Source of the DNA: Lojkania enalia
Lineage: Eukaryota; Ascomycota; Dothideomycetes; Pleosporales
Length of the DNA stretch: 64,000 bases
Assembly (NCBI GenBank): GCA_010094045.1
Contig: ML986585.1
Span: 1 to 64,000 of the forward strand
Direction: 5' to 3'
The notes under the pieces were generated by a model. The model was not told where the DNA came from and ran no database searches. It worked only from the letters and a program-made list of their open reading frames with translations. Position 1 is the stretch's first letter. The number at the start of each line of letters is the position of its first letter. The translations under genes were made by a program, and so were the position numbers. Below, one piece after another: positions 10,188-19,900 of the stretch.

Positions 10188-11477
10188 TCATTTATATGCC
10201 AAGTGCTCTCTCTCAATGCCAAGTTGCCTATCCAAAAAAGCGAACGTTTTCACAAATAACCAAGTCCATGCTCCTACTTTAGCCTGCAACCCGCCCTCCC
10301 CAGGATCCTTTGGGATCCAAATCTCCTTTGCGTTCTCAGGTAAATGCTTCAGTCTACTCATAATCTTTCCCGCCGCCAGTTCTGGATCAAAGTAAACGCT
10401 ATACGCAGCACCAGATGCGAAAACTGGACAGCGAACTTTGTCCAGAAATTCACCATCATTTGGAAGCCTGAAGGTAAACTTCCGCATTGTGCGAAGAAGG
10501 TCAACAGGCCGGGACACTCCTAGCATCCAGGATGAATAACTAAATTCCCAGTGTGCTTGGTACGAGACGCGACCCATAAGGCTGAATATTCCGTTGACTA
10601 CGAAGTCAGGGATCCAGCCAGAGGTCCAGAGTCGCGCAAAGCCGGGAGGCATGCGTGATGCTACGAGATCCCACATATCGTAGAAAGCATCTATGGATAC
10701 GCAAGCTTTTATTCTAGAATCAGAAGCGCTGCGAAGGGCATAGTAGCCTCCTAAAGTGATTCCGAAAACAGCAATGCGTTCGGTATCGAGGTTTAGCTCG
10801 GGATGGCCATTTGCGTAAGTAATTAAGAAGTCGAGAACGGCACTGGTAACAACTTCCCAATCTGGTCGCTGGTGCGTGTTGTTGCGTCGGAGGAGGATAC
10901 CTTGGCCAGGGCCCTCGAAGGTGAGGACTGCGTATCCTAGATCTGGGCCAACAGACGGTAGGGTGAAATATAATTCTTCCTGTGTAGAATCTGCGCCATT
11001 GAGGCAGACGATAATTGGGGTTTTGCCAGAGACACGTTTAGCTACGGGCGGGAGGTATAGATATCCTGGGAGTTGGTACTCGTACGGAATTTCGAGAAGC
11101 TTGACATCGTTCTCGAAGAATTCAAGGCTCTTTTGAAAAGCTGCAATACTTCCCTCTGCAATGGGAAGGATGCTTGAGCTCGGTTTTCCTTGTCTATCAA
11201 ACATCATATACCCGCTGGCACGATAATAATTGGATGCCCGCAGGAACGCATCTCTTGCTACAGTACGGTTTCCAGCTGCAGCAGCGCTTTCCCCAAGTCG
11301 TTCAGCCTTTTCAGCTAGCTTTTGGAATGACTTATGCCAGCTAGCTAGGTCCCCGGATTTAATTTCCCCAACAGCTTCGAGGAATTCAGCGACTTCGCAT
11401 CCACCACAAGGTGCGGTGCCCAGTATTCGAGTCAGCTCAAAGTTGAAAAACTCATTGGACTTGATGAATTCGTGCAT
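10188..11477 (-). CDS. Alpha/beta-hydrolase-like protein of PKS-NRPS clusters, Thr at the nucleophile position
   Basis: Single-exon protein of 429 aa related to FrsA/pseudooxynicotine-hydrolase-like fungal hydrolases, which recur in reductive-release PKS-NRPS clusters such as those for cytochalasans and UCS1025A. An N-terminal helical lid (about residues 1-125) precedes the hydrolase core: PGYLYLPP, TPIIVCLNGADSTQEE (oxyanion-hole region), GPGQG, then the nucleophile elbow GITLGG. The elbow normally reads GxSxG, but the codon here is ACT (Thr). The region where an acidic triad residue is often found reads GAAYSVYFD, also non-canonical. The C-terminus has the conserved GEGGLQAKVGAWTWL stretch. 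It may help cyclise or process the released aldehyde or amide rather than hydrolyse an ester; that role is inference. Confidence 0.8.
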   Translation of the reverse strand: MHEFIKSNEFFNFELTRILGTAPCGGCEVAEFLEAVGEIKSGDLASWHKSFQKLAEKAERLGESAAAAGNRTVARDAFLRASNYYRASGYMMFDRQGKPSSSILPIAEGSIAAFQKSLEFFENDVKLLEIPYEYQLPGYLYLPPVAKRVSGKTPIIVCLNGADSTQEELYFTLPSVGPDLGYAVLTFEGPGQGILLRRNNTHQRPDWEVVTSAVLDFLITYANGHPELNLDTERIAVFGITLGGYYALRSASDSRIKACVSIDAFYDMWDLVASRMPPGFARLWTSGWIPDFVVNGIFSLMGRVSYQAHWEFSYSSWMLGVSRPVDLLRTMRKFTFRLPNDGEFLDKVRCPVFASGAAYSVYFDPELAAGKIMSRLKHLPENAKEIWIPKDPGEGGLQAKVGAWTWLFVKTFAFLDRQLGIEREHLAYK

Positions 11478-11574
11478 ATTTAGCCAAAGAGATAAGAATA
11501 ATCAAAGGCAAAGAGAAACAATGTATCATCAGTCGCCCGTTAACATTGTTGCGAACTCAACATGCACATGTTAT

Positions 11575-11758
11575 TCGGTCTATTTGCGAAGATGTCGGTC
11601 TCGGAGAGTCACCGGGCATAGCCCGATACCCTAGTGGTCTGCATTCTCAAAACAATGGCACTCCTTGAATGCTCCCGAAATTTTCGGATTCGGGGACATT
11701 CAGGCGTCGCCTGCGAGTGAGCACGCGAATCCTCCGAATCACGTGATTTTCTCTCCGA
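11575..11758. promoter_or_regulatory. TCGG/CCGA cluster in the hydrolase / DUF1772 divergent promoter
   Basis: Nine TCGG or CCGA tetranucleotides start at 11575, 11595, 11601, 11623, 11675, 11684, 11690, 11734 and 11755; roughly 1.5 would be expected in 184 bp. The span lies within the 433-bp gap between the divergent hydrolase and membrane-protein genes, and nothing else is recognisable in that gap. Confidence 0.55.
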
Positions 11759-11910
11759 TATGATCACCGGCCCAGTCACTCCACCTGTTTGCGTCGATGA
11801 TCCTAGGATCGTACCACTTAAACTAGCTTCAATATTTGGATTTGGCTATTTAGAGAACTAATTTATCCAGCAAAAGGTTGCATACAGAATCACCAAAGTA
11901 AACCAACACG

Positions 11911-12472
11911 ATGCCGCTTTCAGCTTTCGCTACCTTACAGCTAGCCCCCCTCATTGCCTCCACATGCCTGTAAGTAAAGGAGTTCTTACAGAGTGGTAAA
12001 CTCTAGACCACTGATCCAGAGTAACCAATCAACCAGGTTGATATCGAACTTGGACCAAGTCTCCGTCTGGAGTGCCTGGATAACGCCTAAAATTCCCTTC
12101 TCCATTAAAGGCGGCTCAATCTCACCCATCTGGTGCAAAACTTGGTTCTGGATTGTTTTCAACTACTTGCTGCCGATCTATATCATCTCACTCTCTAGTA
12201 CTGCCATCAACATCTACTACTTAACCCCGTCCGATGCAGCGCGTTCCTGGTTCATCACAAGCTTCATCTTCACAGCACTACACCTAGTTTTTGCGCCGCG
12301 AGTTAATGTGGAGGTCAAAATTATCATGAATGAAAAATTGGATGGCAGGCCGAATTTGAAGGCGATTGAGGAGTGGTTGAGGCTTAATAGGATCAGGTTT
12401 TGGACTACGGATATCCCAGCTTTTGTGACTACTTTGATTGCTACAGGGATTATATTGGAGGGAAAGAGTTAG
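11911..12472 (+). CDS. Small DUF1772-like integral membrane protein
   Basis: Two exons, 11911-11969 and 12037-12472, join in frame to give 164 aa. The intron is 67 nt (GTAAGT...CCAG). The protein has about four hydrophobic segments: an N-terminal one, WFWIVFNYLLPIYIISLSS, SWFITSFIFTALHLVFAP, and a C-terminal FVTTLIATGIILEG. It also has the family-like soluble patch VNVEVKIIMNEKLDGR and an NxxR-W pattern near the end. DUF1772-type proteins occur in many fungal biosynthetic clusters, sometimes as anthrone oxygenase-like or noncatalytic helpers. Its role here is unknown. Head-to-head placement with the hydrolase and the shared promoter motif argue that it belongs to the cluster. The first exon is only 59 nt, so automated prediction could miss the true start. 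Confidence 0.7.
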
Positions 12473-12854
12473 ACAATGTTTAGGGAACTTTGAAATAAGA
12501 AATAAAGTATGGAAAGAGATAATATTTGTGATAAGATCGCATATATTAGTATCAATGCTTTTTCAGTTGTGAAAATATAGCGCACACGTTTCTTATAATA
12601 CATAGTATCTTCCACGCTATACTTAATATCATATTCATTGATTAAACAGGACTGTCAATATGACTATAGAGTCTACCTTGTGCTATAAGACAATCCTTCA
12701 TAGGTCTAGGTGAATCGTATGAGGTACTTTGAGCAAACGAAAACAAAATTTAGGCACTAAGCATGCCCGGTATTTGAAAGGCGACTGGTAGACTTGGAAA
12801 AAAAAAAGAAAAAAATGGCTGGAATAGACTGTCTGAAAGAAGAACACATACTAT
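12473..12854. other. Convergent intergenic region
   Basis: A 382-bp gap between the 3' ends of the DUF1772-like gene and the MFS transporter gene. It contains an A-rich run near 12799-12816 and no other recognisable feature. Confidence 0.6.
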
Positions 12855-14594
12855 TCACTCTACAGCGGGTACAGGGATACTGTTAGTGGATGACTGCAAG
12901 GGCGTCTCGGATGCGGATTCCTTCTTGCTGGTATTTCGTTTTCTCGTATTGCTGTTCGGCTGCTCATTCTTTTCATCTTCCAAGCCATACTCATTGTCCA
13001 TTTCTTTTCTTAGCTCAATCTCCTTCTCGAACAATGTGAGGAGTGTAGAGCCGGCGGCAATCGCAGCAGCAACAATCCAGGTGATGCGAAGGCTGGCTAC
13101 AAAGATAGACACAACCTCAGAATGAACGGGCTCTGGTAATGTCGTCATGAAGGCTTTTGTGCCTAACGAATAGGCATCTCCACCACTAAAAGCCCCTCGA
13201 ATGACAGGATCGCTGATCCAATGAAGTCGCTGATCGAACTGATTGTTGAAGATTGCGGCAGGTATCGTCAGTCCCCAAATAGCTCCATAGCTCCGCACGT
13301 ACGAGGCGGCGGCAGTGGAGGACGCATTATCTTTATCAGTCAGAGGGGCCTGAATAGCTGGGAGTAGGGCTGTGGTAATAGCTCCGGCTCCCGCAATATG
13401 CAGGAGCTGCAGCCCAACCCACATCCCCATGGACGATCTAGCTTTGAGTAAAGCAAAAGTACCAAGGCCAATAGATGTCAGCGCAAGGCCGACGAAATGC
13501 ACAGGCTTGTACCGGCCCGTCTTTTCCACAAATTGAGCCCCTACTAGAGCGAACGGTATTAGAGCGGCGACAGTTGGGAGTAGTTGGACACCAGATCGAG
13601 TTGGAGAAGAGCCGAGCACTGCCTGGAAATACACAGGGAGGAAATACACAACCCAGATAAACAAGAAAGCTTGCATGAAAGTCGCAAAAAATGATATGGC
13701 CGATGTCCGATTGCCGAATAGATGAGGGGGCAGTAAGGGATCCGTAACCCATGGAGAAGCCTCCCAGGAATGGAAGCCGACGAGGCCGAGCAAGCCGAGG
13801 ACAAGAGGAACAATAACACGCCAACTAGACCATGGGTATCTAGCACCGGCGTAAGTCAGAGCAAAAATGACCGAAATTGTAGCCGTGATGACGAGGAAGC
13901 TGCCGACCCAATCAAAGCGGCCAAGGCTCTCTTTGAAAGTAGTTCTCTTGTGTTTGACATTGAAGAAGATGTATAGGAGTATGAAGGAAGTTCCGCCGAT
14001 AGGAAGATTGATATAGAAGACCCATCTCCAGGATGAGCTTTGAACCAAGGCACCACCAATAAAGGGACCCATTGCATTCCCAATAGCAAAAAGAGCAAAT
14101 ATCATTCCCATAAACTTGGGCCGCTCGCGCAATGGGACGAGATCGCATATGATAAGCTCGATGAGCATATTTATGCCTCCCCCACCAGCACCTTGGATTG
14201 CTCGGCCAGCAATGAGCATGTCCCCGCTGCTGGCCCCGCCGCAAATACCGCTTCCTAGTAAGAGGAGGCCCATGGCGGAGAGCGTAACCCATCGACGACC
14301 GTATAGGTTAGCGAGTTGGCCGTAAACTGGCTGGACAGCAGCGCTGGTGAGCATGAAGGCATTGACGACCCACGGATAGTTTTCGCCGATCTCGAGATCA
14401 GCAACAATGGAGCTCAGGGCGGTGGAAATGACGGTTGCTTCAATAGAAGCGAGGAGAGCACCGACAGCGAGCGTGGCAATGATTGTCCAGAAGCGCCAGC
14501 CTCGATGCGGTGCCTTGGGTGTTTCGACAGGTTGCGCTTCCGCAAAGGAGCTATCGCCGCTAGCGATGGCTTCAGGTTGAGCATCGGCATCCAT
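12855..14594 (-). CDS. MFS exporter, 14-helix DHA2 type
   Basis: Predicted drug:H+ antiporter of 579 aa in the plasma membrane, the likely efflux pump for the cluster product. About 14 hydrophobic helices are visible. The first loop carries the motif-A-like stretch GQLANLYGRRWVT. Further signatures are AGRAIQGAGGGGI, GPFIGGALV and SSWRWVFYINLPIGG, the last typical of DHA2 proteins. A charged cytoplasmic tail ends the protein. The open frame extends upstream to 14822, but I chose the Met of MDADAQPE because the extra 76 residues look like untranslated leader and because TCGG/CCGA sites crowd that stretch. Its divergent neighbour is the Zn2Cys6 regulator. Some fungal MFS pumps of this type also give self-resistance. 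Confidence 0.88.
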   Translation of the reverse strand: MDADAQPEAIASGDSSFAEAQPVETPKAPHRGWRFWTIIATLAVGALLASIEATVISTALSSIVADLEIGENYPWVVNAFMLTSAAVQPVYGQLANLYGRRWVTLSAMGLLLLGSGICGGASSGDMLIAGRAIQGAGGGGINMLIELIICDLVPLRERPKFMGMIFALFAIGNAMGPFIGGALVQSSSWRWVFYINLPIGGTSFILLYIFFNVKHKRTTFKESLGRFDWVGSFLVITATISVIFALTYAGARYPWSSWRVIVPLVLGLLGLVGFHSWEASPWVTDPLLPPHLFGNRTSAISFFATFMQAFLFIWVVYFLPVYFQAVLGSSPTRSGVQLLPTVAALIPFALVGAQFVEKTGRYKPVHFVGLALTSIGLGTFALLKARSSMGMWVGLQLLHIAGAGAITTALLPAIQAPLTDKDNASSTAAASYVRSYGAIWGLTIPAAIFNNQFDQRLHWISDPVIRGAFSGGDAYSLGTKAFMTTLPEPVHSEVVSIFVASLRITWIVAAAIAAGSTLLTLFEKEIELRKEMDNEYGLEDEKNEQPNSNTRKRNTSKKESASETPLQSSTNSIPVPAVE

Positions 14595-14729
14595 GATGGG
14601 GGGTTCGCGAGGCTGAGCGCTGAGAAGGAATGGCGCAAAGGGGTGGCTTGTTGGAGAGAAGGGGGAGCACAGGAAAATGGCATCTTGTTTTGTACGGCTG
14701 CATTCTGGGAGCAAGACTCCCCAAAAAAT

Positions 14730-15014
14730 CCGAATCCGTACAAAGCGCCGAACCAAAACACCGAGTTGGGGACTGCGGACGAGCGTTCTCGGAAAACGTA
14801 AGCTTCCGAGGGAAGCTGGCACTCATTGAGGATTGGGTTGCCATGTGGGCTTTGTTCGCAGGCTGGTTAGTATAATAATGCAAATGCTGCTAAGCTCTGC
14901 TTGTTCTTATGGAGGTTGAGTTGATTGGAAACCCGCGGGAAGAGCGAGATTAAGCGAGCACGTGAGCAGCCCTTGGGCTGTGGGGAATAACGCAGAGCTC
15001 CGAGATATATTCGG
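14730..15014. promoter_or_regulatory. TCGG/CCGA cluster upstream of the MFS gene
   Basis: TCGG or CCGA starts at 14730, 14748, 14761, 14789 and 14806 (five in 80 bp), then at 15000 and 15011. The cluster lies 136 bp upstream of the chosen MFS start. It matches the pattern in the other cluster promoters. Confidence 0.5.
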
Positions 15015-15445
15015 AATTAGATTGCACGGCCTTAGGGCTTGGGAACTGCTTTATTGTTAGTACATGTAATAAACCTATCACCGTCTTCGATCCTCAGCTT
15101 CCCGTAAGGAGTTTGGGAACAAATGTCTGATCTCTAGCAGCACGGCTTCCCGTAGGCTGAATGCTATGCCTTAGAAACATACTTCCTTAAAACACAAAAA
15201 TTGAAGGGCTCATCTGGCTGCATAATCACAATGACGGGGTCTCCAGGCTTAGCCTTGCGGCTTTTGGTGGCTTTCAGGACGACCGAGCATCTACATTAAT
15301 AAATCTGTTAGATAGATTATTATTGCGGAATAGAGAGCAGCTCCCGGGTCATTGAGGGGGCAGGGGAGAGCACAAAACGTCTATAATATCATAGTGCAAA
15401 ACGCTTTCAGACAGCACTATGCTACTACCTTGATGCGTCCCAATG

Positions 15446-15516
15446 TCGGAGCTCACAGGATGGGCGATCACGTGTCGGCATTTGCCCGCCAGCCTGCAAC
15501 CTTGGAACACCCTCGG
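15446..15516. promoter_or_regulatory. TCGG sites before the Zn2Cys6 regulator
   Basis: Three TCGG tetranucleotides start at 15446, 15475 and 15513, within 135 bp upstream of the chosen start codon. This would allow autoregulation, but three sites is a modest enrichment. Confidence 0.3.
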
Positions 15517-15580
15517 GCAGGATTCACCTTACCATGTCTGGCTTCGCGATCTCGCTCCCCGCTGTTCCAACACTAACGAC

Positions 15581-16741
15581 ATGGTTCGGTCACATACCCT
15601 CGAGTTGCTGGCTGAGCCACGGCTGCGCAGTGCCTGCGATCGCTGTCATGCGCAGAAGCTGCGCTGTTTGAAAGCCCCTATGGACCGGGGCAACGTGTGT
15701 CTGAGGTGCGCCAAGTTCGGCACTCCCTGCATCTTCAGTCCTCGCGCACCACGCCGCAGACAACAGCGACAGGCCGAATATGACGCCGATGAAAACGCCG
15801 CGGGTCAAACCGACTCTACTATTGCAAGCGGTCCCACAAACGCCTGGCCACACGACGTGCCGCAGGATATGGATCTGCTTAGTTTTTCTTCTACCGACCT
15901 ACCGGCCTCCTCGTACCTCGACAGCTCCCTCATTGATCCGGCGATTCAAGCCCAGTGGTGGCCGTCCGACACACCTGATTGCACTGCAGACCCTAGAGTG
16001 TCAACTCTCGCCGACGCTGTGCGTGATCTCGCAGATCTTAACGTGAAGCTTCTGGAGCACGCCGCGACCCTTCCTCCACCATTAAATCAACATGCAGCAC
16101 CCAAGGATGTACCCGGGGGCAAGTTGCTGGCCATTGATCAGACATTCACGCTCACTAGGACACTCATCAGCATCTTAAAACGACTTTACACGGGCATCGC
16201 AGAAGATGGCAAGAGATATGAGGGTTTAATTGACCAAGCTACTGTGCTCCTTTTTCTCTCGTGCTACTACCGGCTTGTGGACATATACGAGAGGGTTTTT
16301 GTCAATATGCGATCATGTGTCCAAAACCCCGACCGTCCTACTCCCGAGGATGAGCGCGTTACACTGCCACTGCTTCAGATTGGCTCGTATGTTCCTCCTC
16401 CGATTCCTAAGGGCGATAAGGAGGTGGCTCCCCCGATATCCGCCTTTTCCATGCACATTATCTTTATTTTCATGCTATGCGCACAGCTGTGCGAGCAAAT
16501 GCGAGATATCATCGCCACCGGAATCAGCCATGCGGAAAGTGGTGTCCTCGTCAGAGAAACAACAGAGCTCAGCTCGACACAGGAGTCACTACATAGTGGG
16601 GTAGGCTTGCTTGGGTCAGATCCGGAGAGCCCATTCGATGAGATGGCAAGGAACGCAATGTGGAAGAGGTCGAACGAACTAAGTGAACAGATGCGCCTCA
16701 CTAAGCAGGCACTGGTGCAGCTTAGTGCTGCAGCGATGTGA
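15581..16741 (+). CDS. Zn2Cys6 transcription factor, AflR-like, likely pathway regulator
   Basis: Single-exon protein of 386 aa. The N-terminal binuclear zinc cluster has the spacing CxxCx6C (CDRCHAQKLRC) followed by CxxCx6C (CLRCAKFGTPC), and then a basic RRRQQRQ stretch. DRCHxQKLRC-type clusters are usual in AflR-like regulators of secondary metabolism. The remainder has a helical C-terminal regulatory region with LLFLSCYYRLVDIYERVF, as in aflatoxin-regulator-like proteins. I chose the Met at 15581, shortly before the zinc cluster; an upstream in-frame Met at 15443 would add 46 residues of low plausibility. It stands between the exporter and the PKS-NRPS and converges on the latter. It is the best candidate to bind the TCGG-rich promoters. 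Confidence 0.85.
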   Translation: MVRSHTLELLAEPRLRSACDRCHAQKLRCLKAPMDRGNVCLRCAKFGTPCIFSPRAPRRRQQRQAEYDADENAAGQTDSTIASGPTNAWPHDVPQDMDLLSFSSTDLPASSYLDSSLIDPAIQAQWWPSDTPDCTADPRVSTLADAVRDLADLNVKLLEHAATLPPPLNQHAAPKDVPGGKLLAIDQTFTLTRTLISILKRLYTGIAEDGKRYEGLIDQATVLLFLSCYYRLVDIYERVFVNMRSCVQNPDRPTPEDERVTLPLLQIGSYVPPPIPKGDKEVAPPISAFSMHIIFIFMLCAQLCEQMRDIIATGISHAESGVLVRETTELSSTQESLHSGVGLLGSDPESPFDEMARNAMWKRSNELSEQMRLTKQALVQLSAAAM

Positions 16742-16956
16742 GGTGTGTATTTTCAAATACCAAGGAAGGCATTGATTAGCTGCTTGTACACCTAGCCCAC
16801 ATGACTTAAGGCTCCATACTGCATAACGCATATTGAGATTGCTATCAAGGGCGATGACAAGTAGTGTCGTAGGGGTGCCCTACTCATTCGGTAATATTTT
16901 ATCATGGGGTGCGTGAAACTGTCGCTACTATCGACCGTACTACCTAGTTAAGCCCA

Positions 16957-19900
16957 TCATGAGATAATTGATTTTACCTTCAATAACCTCGGATTCAGCA
17001 AGTAAGATCCCAACTGCTCTGTTTGGCCAAGCAGCCCATCCTGAGCCGTGGTCAAGAACTCAGCAACAAGCTCATTCATCCCGTGTTCTCGTGCTCTACT
17101 CGTCCACTCTGCCAGGGTAAGCATCTCAAACCCTAAGCTCCCAGCTTCATCCGATGGCAACCCCAGTCCGTCCATCGGGAGCACCATTTCACCCGCATGA
17201 TGAATAAACCTCATTACGGACGCATTGGTACCCTCATCAATCGTTTCTAGACATGCTAATATATCGCGTGCTACGTTCTCCACGTCGATGAAGTCTAAGA
17301 AGCCACCCTGTGCTGTCTTTCCCTGGTCAGGTTGAAGCAACGGGATAGCCCGCATGGCCAGTGAGTAATTAAGCATATTGGCCATCAGGTCTGTTGGAGC
17401 TGGATTCTCTCCCATGATGCTTGATGGCCGATGGATCCATACAGGGAGACCCATATGTTTGTTTGCATTCTCTAGATAGACCTCGCTTGCCCATTTGCTT
17501 GCGGTGTACCCATCAGATCCATCGGAAGGGGGGAGGTAAGAGGCCGCTGATACTTCGGGGAACTCATGGAGTCGGCTGAAATGAGCGACACCGGCAGTGG
17601 AGATGTAATGGACGGGGATCATAAACGGGGAAGCGAGGCGGACAATCTCTTTGGTCGTCTCAACATTGATTGGCCTGAGGGAGTGATATGTTTTCATGAA
17701 GGAGACATCAGCTGCATTGTGGATGATGAAATCGACGTCTTGAAATATCCAATTAGCGTCATCCGGAGCGAGGCCTAGATTAGGGGATGTAAGGTCTCCA
17801 TAATGGACGGTGACCTTGTGGGAGAGAAATTGCGCCGGTAGTACTCGTGAACTACCGCCACGCACAGCAATACAGTGTATGTGGGAAATTGAAGAATCGG
17901 AAACGAGTTGCCGCAGTAGCGTGCGACCTAAGAAGCCGGTAGATCCAGTGAGGGCGACTACCTTGGAACTGCCCCGGAAACGTCGTCGACTCAGCCTCTG
18001 CTGGTCCGATATTGTTGGCATTTGTATCGCTGTTTCAAGGCTCCAATCTATTCGGGCCTCATCTTTAATTCTCCCCCGAGATTCCACCATATTTACCATT
18101 TCTTCCAGCGTGCTATGTTGAAAAAGTTGTTGCAGAACCACATCAACTCCCAAAACCGCCTTGATCTCTCGCTGGAGCCGAACAAGCCTCATCGAATTGC
18201 CCCCAACATGGAAAAAGTCGGATGATCCCCCTAGCACATGCTTTCGAGAGATCCCCTTGGGAAGGACTTTCTCCCATGACCTTTTCATCTTTTGTGCGGT
18301 TTCGCTCATCTCTTCATCCATGATATCCTGTTGCCATGCATCTGGAAAAGGCAAACGACTAATTGCTCCTCGATCAAGCTTGAAGTGGCCGGTAACTGGC
18401 ATTTCATCCAGAGGCACGAGTAGCGAAGGTCGCATATATGGTGGCAGTGGAAGAGTCGCAGCAAGGTTTTGAAGGTAAGCTTTCTCGTTCACTGGTTTCC
18501 TACCGGTCGCGAAGCTAACATGAGCGACAAGGAACTTTGCGCCGGCGTCATCACGAACTGTAACAACTGCTTCTTTTAGATCTCCACCCGCTGTTTGGAG
18601 TAAGTTCTTTTCTATATCCTGCAACTCGAGCCGTTGGCCGTGAAGCTTGACTTGAGTATCCCCAGAGATGCGACCAGAAATCGCCAACATTCCGTTGCTA
18701 TCCATGCGACCGCAATCGCCAGTACGATATAGCTTTTTCCAACCTTTGTTGATGAATTCGGGTGAAGCAAATAAATCTGGGAGGAAACGGACCCTGCTCT
18801 GCTCGTCGTTATTGATATAACCTTCTGCAATACCCACACCCGCTAGTAAAATTTCCCCTTGGAATCCCAACGGAAGGATGTTGAGTTCTTCATCTACAAT
18901 GTAAGTCGCGGTATTCTGGATGGTTGCTCCTAGAGGAATACGCAAATTATCGTCTGAGCCTGTAACCGCCGTCATGTGCGAATAGATTGTCGATTCACAG
19001 GGACCGTATGCGTTGAATATGCGAAGTTCAGGTTTATTCAATGACCGCAACGCAGGGAGAAGCCTTTGGGGAAACATTTCTCCTCCTACAAACGTAGTTC
19101 TCAAGTTGCTCTGCTTTAATAAGTTACTTATATCATTTTCAAGCCACCACAGATACTCCGATGGCGTCGCGAGAGTGACATCGATCTTTTGGGTGAGTAT
19201 TAACTGAATGAGCCCACTGGGGTCGGATCTCTGGGGACGCGATGCTATGACAAGGCAACTTCCAGATGCTAAAGCGACAAGTGCTTGGAGGATTGACAAG
19301 TCGAATGTGAAAGCCGTTTGCTGAAGAAGCAGGGATCCAGGACCGACGTCCAACATCTTGGAACAATTTTCGATTTGATTTACCATACCTCCGTGTCTCA
19401 GTAACGCACCTTTAGGTGTTCCAGTTGTACCGCTTGTGTACACGATAAAACCGAATGAACCTGAAGAAGGGATAATTGGCGTTCTACTAGTAACTTGAGC
19501 AATCTTATGTAGAGAAGAGATGTTTAGTACTTGGGATTCATGTCCTGTCAGTGAGAGTGCATGTTTATATGTTGCGGAATGCGCTAGTATGAACGTTGCC
19601 TGGCAGTCGTTCAATACTCTAGTTAGGCGAGGAGGGGGCGATTGAAGATCCAACGGCACGTATACGGCGCCAAGCCGGAGTGTTGCGAGGAGTGATACAA
19701 TCCACTCGAAGCCTGGCTCCTGTAGCACAGCAACTCGCGAGTCTTCTTTAACACCTACTTCCTTAAGGTTTATCGCGACTGCATTAACTCGAGCGTCCAA
19801 TTCCTCAAAGGTAAGCTTAGTCCCGGAACCATCTACAATTGCGGGGTGACGGCCATAGCGGTAGGTCATTTCCTCAATACGGTGGACTATTGTCTCTGGC

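Noticed and set aside
11970..11991. A 22-nt intron in the DUF1772-like gene
   Set aside because: In phase but implausibly short; the 67-nt alternative is also in phase and has a normal acceptor.
14595..14822. N-terminal extension of the MFS transporter
   Set aside because: The 76 extra residues lack transporter features and coincide with clustered promoter-like motifs; the inner Met gives a normal protein.
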